Assembly (NCBI GenBank): GCA_964385465.1 | Contig: CAYLPJ010000049.1 | Coordinates: forward strand, 1-51,109 | From: CAYLPJ01 sp964385465 | Lineage (GTDB): Bacteria; Planctomycetota; Phycisphaerae; SM23-33 | Direction of reading: 5' to 3' | Length of the DNA: 51,109 nt | Shown here: piece after piece, positions 44,669 through 51,109 of the stretch | Position numbering within the stretch: the first letter of the stretch is position 1 | Layout of the letters: each line of letters starts with the position of its first letter | Notes under the pieces: generated by a model | Seen by the model: only the letters and a program-made list of their open reading frames with translations | What the model was told of the DNA's origin: nothing | Database searches by the model: none | Position numbers and translations under genes: made by a program

Positions 44669-46912
44669 ATGGACCCCGCCGCACGCATCGAGCAGCTTCG
44701 CGAGGAGATCCGCCGCCACGACCGGCTGTACTACGTCGAGGCCGCGCCGGAGCTCTCCGACCGCGAGTACGACCGCCTGCTGGCCGAGTTGAAGGACATC
44801 GAGGCCGCCAACCCGCTGCTGGTCACGCCGGACTCACCCACCCAGCGCGTCGGGGGCGAGCCGGCCGAGGGGTTCGAGACGGTCGAGCACGACCCGCCGA
44901 TGCTCAGCATCGACAACACGTACTCGCCGGAGGAGCTGCGCCAGTTCGACCAGCGCGTCCGTCGCGCGCTCGGCGACGAGGCCGACAGCCTCCGATACCT
45001 CGCCGACCCGAAGATCGACGGCGTGGCCGTGTCGCTGCGGTACGACAACGGGCGGCTGGTCCGCGCGGCGACGCGTGGCGACGGCCGACGCGGCGACGAC
45101 ATCACCGCCAACGCCCGCACCATCCGCTCGGTGCCCCTGCGGCTGACCGGCGAGGACGTGCCCGACCGCGTGGAGGTCCGCGGCGAGGTCTACTGGCCAC
45201 GGAAGGCGTTCAACGCCTACAACGCCCGCCGCGTCGAGGACGGGGCCGAGCCGTTCGCCAATCCCCGCAACGGCGCGGCCGGGACGCTCAAGCAGCTCGA
45301 CCCGCGTCTGGTCGCCGAGCGCGGGCTTGCATTTCTCGCCCACGGCCTCGGCGGGCGGATTCCGGGCGGCCCGGCCTCGGCGGCCGAGACGATGCGGCGG
45401 CTGGCGGTATGGGGCATTCCCGTCAACCCGCACGGGCGCCTGTGCAGTACGATCGACGATGCCCTGGCCGCCATCGACGAGTGGCTCGCCCGGCGTGGCG
45501 AGGCGGAGTACGAGACCGACGGCATGGTGGTGAAGCTGGACGACCTCGCCCAGCGCGAGCGGCTGGGGGCGGCGTCGAAGTACCCGCGGTGGTGCATCGC
45601 CTACAAGTACGAGGCCGAGCAGGCGGAGACGGTGCTGCGGTCGGTGGACTTCCAGGTCGGGCGGCTGGGGACGATCACGCCGGTGGCCCACTTCGACCCG
45701 GTGCGGCTGGCAGGGACGACCGTCTCCAACGCCTCGCTGCACAATTTCGACCAGGTCGAGCGGCTGGGCGTGCGGGTGGGGGACACCGTCGTCGTCGAGA
45801 AGGCCGGCGAGATCATCCCGCAGGTCGTCGCCGTCCGCCACGATCGACGCGGCCCCGACACCCGCCCGGTCGGGCCGCCGAATGCATGCCCGTCCTGCGG
45901 GCAGGCCACGCGGCGCGATCCCGGCGGCGTCTACCTCCGCTGCGTCAACCCCGAGTGCCCCGCCCGCCTGCGCGAAAGCCTCCGCTTCTTCGGCGGGCGG
46001 AACCAGATGGACATCGAGCACCTCGGCCCGGCCGTCATCGACCAGCTCGTGGACCGCCGGCTCGTCACGCACTTCGCGGACCTCTACGCCCTGACGCCCG
46101 AGCAGCTCGCCGAGCTGGACCGCATGGGCGAGAAGTCGGCGGCGAACCTCGTTGAGGCGATCGAGAAGAGCAGGCATCGCGGGCTCCATCGTGTGCTGGC
46201 CGGGCTGGGCATCCGCCACGTCGGCGCGACCCTGGCCGAGGATCTCGCGGCCTCGTTCGCGTCCATCGACGAGCTGCTCGACGCCGAGCAGGCCGACATC
46301 CGCCGTGCGCTGACCAAGCCGAGCGTGGTGGCTCAGCGCCTGGCCGACTGGCTGGCCGGGCGGGACGACGCCGACGATTCTCCGACGACCGTCGAGTGGG
46401 TGCGATCGTCGCAGGCCAAGGGCCTGGACAAGCGCAAGGCCGAGCTGCTGGTCCAACGGTTCGGCGCCCGCCGCCAGCTTGCCGAGGCGAGCGTCGAGGA
46501 ACTGACCCATGCCCTGAAGGAGCAGGACGACAGCGTCATCGCCGAGAGCGTCCACGCCTTCTTTCACAGCTCCGCGGGGGCCGAGGCAGTTCGCCGCCTC
46601 CGCGAGGCCGGGGTGGATATGAGCGCGGCGCGTCCGGAGCCGGGCCCCGCCGGGGGCGGCAGTGCCAGGCCGCTGGCAGGGCTGACGGTCGTGGTGACCG
46701 GCACGCTGGAGCACTTCACGCGCACGGGGGCGCTGGACGCGGTCAAGGCCGCCGGGGGCCGCCCGGCGTCCAGCGTGTCCGGCAAGACCGACTTCGTCGT
46801 TCTCGGCGTCAAGCCCGGCGAGACCAAGGTCCGCCAGGCCCGAACGCACAACGTCGAGACCATCGACGAGGCGGAATTCCTCCGCCGACTCGCAGGCGGG
46901 TCCGAGGGATGA
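44669..46912 (+). CDS. ligA: NAD-dependent DNA ligase, with extra segment in the helix-hairpin-helix region
   Basis: A 747-residue bacterial NAD+-dependent ligase that seals nicks in replication and repair. The Ia domain (HDRLYYVEAAPELSDREYDRLL) binds NMN. The adenylated Lys is Lys115 in DPKIDGVAV. OB-fold, zinc finger (CPSC near 407 and CVNPEC near 427), helix-hairpin-helix region and C-terminal BRCT domain (GLTVVVTGTLEHFTR) follow. The usual length is 670 or so. The extra residues, about 547-622 (ALTKPSVVAQRL to ELTHALKEQ), sit between the last hairpins. The start at 44669 follows the cupin gene by 17 bases and matches the family N-terminus; no strong ribosome site is visible. Confidence 0.96.
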   Translation: MDPAARIEQLREEIRRHDRLYYVEAAPELSDREYDRLLAELKDIEAANPLLVTPDSPTQRVGGEPAEGFETVEHDPPMLSIDNTYSPEELRQFDQRVRRALGDEADSLRYLADPKIDGVAVSLRYDNGRLVRAATRGDGRRGDDITANARTIRSVPLRLTGEDVPDRVEVRGEVYWPRKAFNAYNARRVEDGAEPFANPRNGAAGTLKQLDPRLVAERGLAFLAHGLGGRIPGGPASAAETMRRLAVWGIPVNPHGRLCSTIDDALAAIDEWLARRGEAEYETDGMVVKLDDLAQRERLGAASKYPRWCIAYKYEAEQAETVLRSVDFQVGRLGTITPVAHFDPVRLAGTTVSNASLHNFDQVERLGVRVGDTVVVEKAGEIIPQVVAVRHDRRGPDTRPVGPPNACPSCGQATRRDPGGVYLRCVNPECPARLRESLRFFGGRNQMDIEHLGPAVIDQLVDRRLVTHFADLYALTPEQLAELDRMGEKSAANLVEAIEKSRHRGLHRVLAGLGIRHVGATLAEDLAASFASIDELLDAEQADIRRALTKPSVVAQRLADWLAGRDDADDSPTTVEWVRSSQAKGLDKRKAELLVQRFGARRQLAEASVEELTHALKEQDDSVIAESVHAFFHSSAGAEAVRRLREAGVDMSAARPEPGPAGGGSARPLAGLTVVVTGTLEHFTRTGALDAVKAAGGRPASSVSGKTDFVVLGVKPGETKVRQARTHNVETIDEAEFLRRLAGGSEG

Positions 46913-47031
46913 ACGGCGATGAAGGCGTCAGTATACAAGGCCTTGTCGGGTAACAGGTAATAGGGGTTTGGTGGCAGGCGGTCCCCATCAGCGGGGGCAA
47001 TCCCGCGGACGATCGGCCGTACAGGCCGTAC

Positions 47032-47054
47032 AGCCTGCGCAGCTTGTGCAGGCT
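47032..47054 (+). terminator. Possible ligA terminator
   Basis: A 7-bp inverted repeat (AGCCTGC/GCAGGCT) with a 9-nt loop is followed, a few bases later, by a T-rich run (TTTACTTTTT, 47061-47070). The gap between stem and T run makes this only partly canonical. Confidence 0.4.
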
Positions 47055-47136
47055 TCGGAATTTACTTTTTGGCGAATTCCGGCTTCCGGGTCGGTGAACG
47101 GGCAACTTTGCCCCTTCGCGCCCCGGGCCGGCGCGG

Positions 47137-47191
47137 TAGAATAGACCTGTCGTATCGGACGGACCACAATGCGGATGACTGCCTCAGGAGG
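47137..47191 (+). promoter_or_regulatory. -10 element and ribosome site of a short ORF
   Basis: TAGAAT (47137-47142) is a good -10; the -35 is weak. AGGAGG (47186-47191) is a perfect ribosome site, 7 bases before GTG at 47199. Confidence 0.5.
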
Positions 47192-47198
47192 TAGTGAC

Positions 47199-47273
47199 GT
47201 GACACCGCAAAGCCTTCGCCGCAAGCTGAAGATGATCCTCTACATCGTGCTGAGTTTCGCAGCGATGTGCTGA
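47199..47273 (+). CDS. Possible 24-residue membrane peptide
   Basis: The short frame begins at GTG 47199 with a perfect AGGAGG 7 bases upstream and encodes 24 residues: a basic head (Arg-Arg-Lys-Leu-Lys) followed by a hydrophobic tail (MILYIVLSFAAMC) and a stop. A longer in-frame start at 47169 lacks a ribosome site. The composition resembles small membrane peptides of type I toxin systems or leader peptides, but no downstream gene on this strand is close enough to be led. Conservation is unknown; chance is possible. Confidence 0.4.
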   Translation: MTPQSLRRKLKMILYIVLSFAAMC

Positions 47274-47453
47274 GCCGCCGTTTCGGTCGGCAGCGGACAG
47301 TGGCCGGGAAGTCGCGGCCAGCGGTCCCGCCGCCTCGCCTTCTTTTGCATCCCCTGGATCTCCGTTGCACCATCGCGGGTTCGGGTTCGCGCTGCCGGCC
47401 CCCTGGCGCCTCTTGCCGGCGGCGGGCCAGCGCCCGGCGCGGCGTCGGTCGGT

Positions 47454-48656
47454 CTACGTGTGATAGTCCGCGTTGATCGTGATGTACTCGCGGGAGAGGT
47501 CGCACGTCAGGGCGGTGAAGCTGCCCGTGCCCAGGCCGAGGTCGCACTCGACGCGGACGTCCGCGCCGGCGAGGTGGTGCTCCACGCGGGCGGTGTCGAA
47601 CGATCGCCCGCGGCCCTTGGAGAAGACCGTCAGCCCGCCGATGCGGATCCGCAGCCGGTCGGCGTCGACCTTCGCGGCCGACTTGCCCAGGGCCATCGCG
47701 ATGCGGCCCCAGTTGGGGTCGCCGCCGTGGACCGCCGTCTTGAACAGCGGCGAGTCGGCCACGCTCTTGGCCGCCAGCTTCGCCTCGGCCTCGCTGGCGG
47801 CGCCGGTTACGGCAACCTCGACGACCTTCGTGGCCCCCTCGCCGTCGCGGACGACGGCCCTGGCCAGGGCGTCGCAGACTTCCCACAACGCGCCCGCGAA
47901 CTTGCGGCGGGCCGCCCCCGCGCGGACCGCCTTGCCCCCGGCCGCGCCCGACGCGAAGGCCGCCACCGTGTCCGACGTGGAGGTGTCGGAATCGATGGTC
48001 ACGGCGTTGAAGGTCGGCTCGACGGCCGCGGTCAGGGCCTTGTGCAGCACGGTCGGCGAGACCGGCGCATCGGTGGTGATCAGCGAGATCATCGTCGCCA
48101 TCGACGGGGCGATCATCCCCGCGCCCTTGGCGACGCCCGCCACCGTCACCGTCCGCCCGTCGATCCGCACCTGCACCACCGCCGACTTCTCCCGCGTGTC
48201 CGTCGTCATGATGCCCCGAAGGGCGGCGGCGTCGTGGCGTCGCGACAGCCGCCCGGCCGCGTCGGCGATGCCCTGGCGAATCTCCTTCATCGGCAGCCGG
48301 TGCCCGATGATGCCCGTCGAGGCGACCAGCACCTCGCCCGGCTCGCAGCCGAGGTGCTCTGCGGCGAGGATGGCCATCGCCTCGGCGTCCCGCCGCCCGG
48401 CCTTGCCCGTGCATACATTGCTGTTGCCGCTGTTGACCACAATCCCCCTGGCCTTGCCGCAGCCCTTCGGCAGCATCTCTCGCGTTCGCTTCACCGGTTC
48501 GCCGACGACCTGGTTTGTCGTGGTCATCACGGCGACCGACGCGGTCTCCTCGGCCGCGAGAATCGCCAGGTCCTCCTGGTCGGATGTCTTGATCCCGCAG
48601 TGCACTCCCGCGGCGACAAAGCCCTTGGGCAGCGTGATGTGGTTGTTAGTCGGCAT
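47454..48656 (-). CDS. argJ: Glutamate N-acetyltransferase / amino-acid acetyltransferase ArgJ
   Basis: A 400-residue enzyme that moves an acetyl group from N-acetylornithine to glutamate in the cyclic arginine pathway and may also acetylate glutamate from acetyl-CoA. The precursor self-cleaves before Thr188 in KGAGMIAPSMATMI, giving alpha and beta chains. The C-terminus DLSREYITINADYHT and the HGGDPNWGRIAMALG motif are diagnostic. Length is normal. It follows argC by 59 bases in the same orientation, and the pair forms an arginine biosynthesis unit. Confidence 0.96.
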   Translation of the reverse strand: MPTNNHITLPKGFVAAGVHCGIKTSDQEDLAILAAEETASVAVMTTTNQVVGEPVKRTREMLPKGCGKARGIVVNSGNSNVCTGKAGRRDAEAMAILAAEHLGCEPGEVLVASTGIIGHRLPMKEIRQGIADAAGRLSRRHDAAALRGIMTTDTREKSAVVQVRIDGRTVTVAGVAKGAGMIAPSMATMISLITTDAPVSPTVLHKALTAAVEPTFNAVTIDSDTSTSDTVAAFASGAAGGKAVRAGAARRKFAGALWEVCDALARAVVRDGEGATKVVEVAVTGAASEAEAKLAAKSVADSPLFKTAVHGGDPNWGRIAMALGKSAAKVDADRLRIRIGGLTVFSKGRGRSFDTARVEHHLAGADVRVECDLGLGTGSFTALTCDLSREYITINADYHT

Positions 48657-48688
48657 TGCTCTCTCCGTGGGATCGGATTACCGGATTG

Positions 48689-48712
48689 CCGGAAGACCGG
48701 AAGACCGGAAGA
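48689..48712. repeat. Tandem 8-bp repeat between argC and argJ
   Basis: CCGGAAGA occurs three times head to tail (48689-48696, 48697-48704, 48705-48712), preceded by partial copies. It lies in the 59-base gap between argC and argJ, which it lengthens by 24 bases. Confidence 0.85.
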
Positions 48713-48715
48713 CGA

Positions 48716-49753
48716 TCAGTACAGGCCCGCGGTCTCGTCGAAGCCGAACATGAGGTTCATGTTCTGGATCGCCTGGGAGGAGGCGCCCTTGAGGAGGTTG
48801 TCCAGGGCGCTGAACAGGAGGACGCGGCCCTTGGCGGCGCGGGCGGCGACGTCGCAGAAGTTGGTGTAGGCGGTGTACTTGGTGGCCGGGAGAACGTCGG
48901 TCCGGACGCGGACGAAGGGGGCGTCGTCGTAGGCGGCCCGGAGGCAGTCGGTCAGCTCCTCGCCGGTCACGTCGTCGCGCGTGGGGCGGGCGTAGATGCT
49001 GCACAGCATCCCGCGGTCCATGGGGCACAGGTGCGGCTGGAAGAGCAGCTCGACGTCGCGGGCGGTGATCTCGCCGAGCACCTGCTCCATCTCGGGCATG
49101 TGGCGGTGGGCGCCGACGCCGTAGGGCTCGAACGTCTCGTTGCGGTCGGGGAAGTGGAACTTCTGGGCGGCCTTTCGCCCGGCCCCGGAGACGCCGCTGA
49201 TGGCGTTGACGACGATGCCTTCGGGTTCGACGAGTCCGGCGGCGATGACCGGCGCCAGCGGCAGGGCGGTGCAGGTGGGGTAGCAGCCGGGATTGGCGAC
49301 CAGCCGCGCGGGGCGGATGTCCTCGGCGAAGTGCTCCGGCAGGCCGTAGGCGGCCTCGGCGAGATGCTCCGGATCGGTGTGCGGGCAGTACCACTGCTCG
49401 TAGACGGCCCGGTCATGCAATCGGTAGTCCGCGGACCAGTCGATGATTCGCAGGCCGGCGTCCAGCAGGCCGGGCACGTAGCTCATCGCAACCTTGTGGG
49501 GCACGCAGAGCAGGGCGCAGTCCGCGCCGGCCTCTGCGAGGCGGGCGGGCTCGTAGAGCTCCTGCTCCAGCGGGCAGAGCTTGGTCAGGTGGGGGTAGAA
49601 GGCCTCCATGGCTCCGAGTTCGTCGGCCGGGCCGAACACGCCGACCAACTCGGCGTGGGGGTGGCGGGCGAGGAGCTTGACGGCCTCGAAACCGGTGTAG
49701 CCGCTGCCGCCGATGAGGACGACGCGGATGGGGTCGTGCGCGGGGTTGGTCAT
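48716..49753 (-). CDS. argC: N-acetyl-gamma-glutamyl-phosphate reductase ArgC
   Basis: A 345-residue NADPH-dependent enzyme of arginine synthesis that reduces N-acetyl-glutamyl phosphate to the semialdehyde. The Rossmann motif is VVLIGGSGYTGFEAVKLLA (residues 11-29), the catalytic Cys157 is in ANPGCYPT, and the substrate region includes GVGAHRHMPE and FQPHLCPMDRGML. Length is normal. The start at 49753 has GGGAG 8 bases upstream and lies immediately downstream of the ribosomal operon terminator; an ATG at 49768 is inside that stem-loop's tail and unlikely. Confidence 0.96.
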   Translation of the reverse strand: MTNPAHDPIRVVLIGGSGYTGFEAVKLLARHPHAELVGVFGPADELGAMEAFYPHLTKLCPLEQELYEPARLAEAGADCALLCVPHKVAMSYVPGLLDAGLRIIDWSADYRLHDRAVYEQWYCPHTDPEHLAEAAYGLPEHFAEDIRPARLVANPGCYPTCTALPLAPVIAAGLVEPEGIVVNAISGVSGAGRKAAQKFHFPDRNETFEPYGVGAHRHMPEMEQVLGEITARDVELLFQPHLCPMDRGMLCSIYARPTRDDVTGEELTDCLRAAYDDAPFVRVRTDVLPATKYTAYTNFCDVAARAAKGRVLLFSALDNLLKGASSQAIQNMNLMFGFDETAGLY

Positions 49754-49763
49754 GTGGGGTTCT

Positions 49764-49803
49764 CCCAAAGAAAAGGCCCCAGCGCCAGGGCGGCCGGGGC
49801 CTT
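49764..49803 (-). terminator. Rho-independent terminator of rplM-rpsI
   Basis: On the minus strand AAGGCCCC (49803-49796) pairs with GGGGCCTT (49780-49773) around a 15-nt loop and is followed by TTCTTT. The tail runs into the argC ribosome-site region. Confidence 0.85.
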
Positions 49804-49823
49804 GAAGGACGGTCTTGACGCGG

Positions 49824-50507
49824 TTATCGCTTGGAGAACTGGAACCGCCTGCGAGCGCCGGGCTGGCCGGGCTTCTTGCGTTCGGCCATGCGGGCGTCGC
49901 GGGTCAGCAGTCCATGGTCGCGGAGGGCGTGCTCGACCTCGGGGACGGCCTCGGAGAGGGCGCGGGCGAGCCCGAGGACGATGGCGCCGGCCTGTCCGGT
50001 GTAGCCCCCGCCGTCGACGTTGGCGTGGATGTCCCAGCTTTTCATCATGCGGGCGACCTGGAGCGGCTGGAGGATGGCCTCGCGGTCGCGCTCGTGGTTG
50101 AAGTAGGCGGTCGCCTCGCGCTTGTTGACGATGAACTTGCCATCGCCCGGACGGATGCGGACGCGGGCGACGGAGGTCTTCCGTCGGCCGGTGCCCCAGA
50201 AGTAGTGCTTGTCCGCCGGCGGCGTCGGGGCCGGGCGGCTGGGCTCCTCGCGCGGGGCCTCGGCGACGGCGGTCGCGGCGGGCTTGGCCTCCGCCTTCGC
50301 CTCGCCCTCGCCCTTGGCCGCGGGGGCCTTGTCGGCGTCGGCCTTGGCGGGGGCGTCGGCCTTGGGCTTTTCGTCGGCCTTCGCCTTGGCCTTGGGCTTT
50401 TCGTCGGCCTTCGCCTCGGGCTTGGGTGCGTCGGCGGGCTTGTCGGCCTTGGGGGCCTCGGCCGGCGCGTCCTGCTTGGGGGCCTCGTTGTCTGCTTGCT
50501 CTGCCAT
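49824..50507 (-). CDS. rpsI: Ribosomal protein uS9 with long N-terminal extension
   Basis: A 227-residue protein. The C-terminal about 130 residues are canonical uS9 of the small ribosomal subunit (YFWGTGRRKTSVARVRIRPGDG, QAGAIVLGLARAL, and the RRRFQFSKR end that reaches the P-site tRNA). The first 97 residues are an added low-complexity segment of Ala, Lys, Glu, Asp and Pro, including two copies of a 10-residue unit (around ADEKPKAKAK) encoded by a 30-bp tandem repeat at 50359-50418. Normal length is about 130. It lies 13 bases after rplM. The extension is predicted disordered; its role is unknown. Confidence 0.95.
   Translation of the reverse strand: MAEQADNEAPKQDAPAEAPKADKPADAPKPEAKADEKPKAKAKADEKPKADAPAKADADKAPAAKGEGEAKAEAKPAATAVAEAPREEPSRPAPTPPADKHYFWGTGRRKTSVARVRIRPGDGKFIVNKREATAYFNHERDREAILQPLQVARMMKSWDIHANVDGGGYTGQAGAIVLGLARALSEAVPEVEHALRDHGLLTRDARMAERKKPGQPGARRRFQFSKR
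50359..50418. repeat. 30-bp tandem repeat in rpsI
   Basis: Two copies of a 30-base unit (50359-50388 and 50389-50418), identical at 29 of 30 positions, lie in the sequence coding for the uS9 extension. Units are multiples of 3, so copy change would keep the frame. Confidence 0.9.
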
Positions 50508-50520
50508 CAGCTTCGCTTTC

Positions 50521-50955
50521 CTACTGGAGTTCCAGCTTCTGAGGCTGCTGGGCCTGGTGGGGGTGGTCCGGGCCGGCGTAGACCTTCAGCTTCTTCGCCA
50601 TCGCGCGGCCGAGCTTGCTCTTGGGCAGCATCCGCCGGACGGCCTCGCTGACCACGCGCTCGGGATGCTTGGCGAGCATCTCGGCAAGGGTGTCCACCTT
50701 CTGCCCGCCGGGGTAGCCGCTGAACCGCCTGTAGACCCGGTCGACGGTCTTGCTGTTGCCCGTCACGCGGACCTTGTCGGCGTTGACCACCACCACGAAA
50801 TCGCCGGCGTCCACGTGCGGCGTGTAGTCCGGGCGATGCTTGCCCATCAGCCGCGTGGCGATCTGCGTGGCGGCCCGGCCGAGGACCTTGTCCGCCACGT
50901 CCACCACCACCCAGCCGTGGGTGATCTCGCCCTGCTTTGCCATGTAGGTCTTCAT
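50521..50955 (-). CDS. rplM: Ribosomal protein uL13
   Basis: A 144-residue large-subunit protein needed early in ribosome assembly. KTYMAKQGEITHGWVVVDVADKVLGRAATQIA (residues 2-33), RLMGKHRPDYTPHVDAGDFVVVVNA and RRFSGYPGGQK are diagnostic. It is the first gene of the rplM-rpsI operon, with a strong promoter about 45 bases upstream and the terminator after rpsI. Length and sequence are ordinary. Confidence 0.97.
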   Translation of the reverse strand: MKTYMAKQGEITHGWVVVDVADKVLGRAATQIATRLMGKHRPDYTPHVDAGDFVVVVNADKVRVTGNSKTVDRVYRRFSGYPGGQKVDTLAEMLAKHPERVVSEAVRRMLPKSKLGRAMAKKLKVYAGPDHPHQAQQPQKLELQ

Positions 50956-50999
50956 ACCGCTGTCACCTGCTTTGCAGCCCTGTTCTGGTAGAGCCGTGC

Positions 51000-51027
51000 A
51001 TTATGGCACATCCGTCGGCCGTGTCAA
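51000..51027 (-). promoter_or_regulatory. Strong promoter of rplM-rpsI
   Basis: On the minus strand a consensus TTGACA (51027-51022), 16 bases, then CATAAT (51005-51000), 5 of 6 in the -10. The leader to 50955 is about 38 bases. Confidence 0.8.
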
Positions 51028-51050
51028 CCGCTTATTGCACGACGCGGAGA

Positions 51051-51069
51051 AAAAGTGTCCGACACAAAA
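51051..51069. repeat. Short palindrome flanked by A/T runs
   Basis: GTGTCCGACAC (51055-51065), a near-perfect palindrome, is flanked by AAAA on the left and AAAA on the right. On the minus strand it reads as a small hairpin followed by TTTTT, so it may terminate a gene lying outside the window. Confidence 0.4.
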
Positions 51070-51109
51070 TCGTGGCGGCAGTCAGGCGGCACGCTGGAGT
51101 TTCCAGTAG

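Larger units (their letters stand above)
46913..47453. other. Gene-poor stretch between ligA and argJ
   Basis: These 541 bases include a possible ligA terminator, a local AT-rich segment near 47056-47081 with an inverted repeat (CGGAATT/AATTCCG), a direct repeat GCCGTACAG (twice around 47017-47034), and a short ORF with its own promoter, described separately. I find no known RNA gene signature such as SRP, tmRNA or RNase P. Confidence 0.6.

Noticed and set aside
46913..47198. Search for SRP RNA, tmRNA or RNase P RNA in the ligA-argJ gap
   Set aside because: None of their conserved sequence signatures is present.
50209..50991. Plus-strand open frame opposite rplM and rpsI
   Set aside because: Its Ala/Gly/Leu repeats merely mirror the rpsI low-complexity extension.

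Overview
The window is about 51 kb of very GC-rich (roughly 70%) bacterial DNA. I read it as a planctomycete, probably of the Phycisphaerae side of the phylum, and likely from an assembled environmental genome. The reasons are two PEP-CTERM proteins, a huge secreted repeat protein ending in a dockerin-like segment plus PEP-CTERM anchor, many secreted or intracellular sugar-degrading enzymes, a sulfatase, and planctomycete-style housekeeping genes (glnS, ligA, ndk, argC/argJ, hisF, rplM-rpsI). The taxon is an inference. Gene density is high, many neighbouring genes overlap by 4 bases (ATGA or GTGA), and no tRNA, rRNA, CRISPR array, IS element or prophage was recognised.

Layout. 1-6112: C-terminal part of a giant autotransporter-repeat/PEP-CTERM surface protein. 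6289-8366: a lipoprotein and a GH29 fucosidase-like enzyme, translationally coupled. 8508-13033 (minus strand): a tight five-gene operon (esterase-like pseudoenzyme, TIM-barrel isomerase-like protein, AAA ATPase, exported FIST protein, FIST lipoprotein). 13222-15823: a Tat-exported flavoprotein followed by a membrane polyferredoxin resembling NapH fused to NapG. 15900-19519: GH28 pectinase-like enzyme and a secreted repeat protein of unknown role. 19556-20929 (minus): a PilX-like envelope protein. 21054-24117: ArsR regulator, a tiny 10-cysteine protein and a DUF4838 protein, all overlapping in different frames. 24210-25712: PadR regulator with a clear promoter/operator and a BioB-like radical SAM enzyme. 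26059-28826: a second radical SAM protein and glnS. 28835-29617 (minus): a small PEP-CTERM protein. 29990-33559: a hypothetical protein and a GH123/DUF4091-like secreted enzyme. 33569-36718 (minus): secreted transglutaminase-like protein and a divergent HisF. 36868-43586 (minus): a sugar catabolic cluster (Gfo/Idh/MocA dehydrogenase, MFS transporter, GH9-like enzyme, ribokinase, sulfatase). 43773-46912: ndk, cupin, ligA. 47454-49753 (minus): argC-argJ. 49824-50955 (minus): rplM-rpsI, with a strong promoter and a textbook terminator.

How the genes work together. Most of the accessory content serves breakdown of complex, partly sulfated polysaccharides. Some enzymes are secreted (GH28, DUF4091, DUF4838, transglutaminase-like). 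The MFS/ribokinase/GH9-like/sulfatase proteins show no signal peptide and look cytoplasmic, suggesting import of oligosaccharides followed by intracellular processing. Redox themes recur: the Tat flavoprotein with a polyferredoxin, two radical SAM enzymes, the Cys-rich ArsR-linked peptide and a PadR protein with an N-terminal Cys-x-Cys. These fit an anaerobic or facultative life style.

Best candidates for something undescribed are the operon with two exported FIST proteins and a catalytically broken esterase, the ArsR/Cys-rich peptide pair, the PadR/BioB-like cassette, a uS9 ribosomal protein with a 97-residue low-complexity extension built on a 30-bp tandem repeat, and a 24-residue membrane-type peptide ORF downstream of ligA. 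All functional statements rest on reading motifs by eye. No database search was run.
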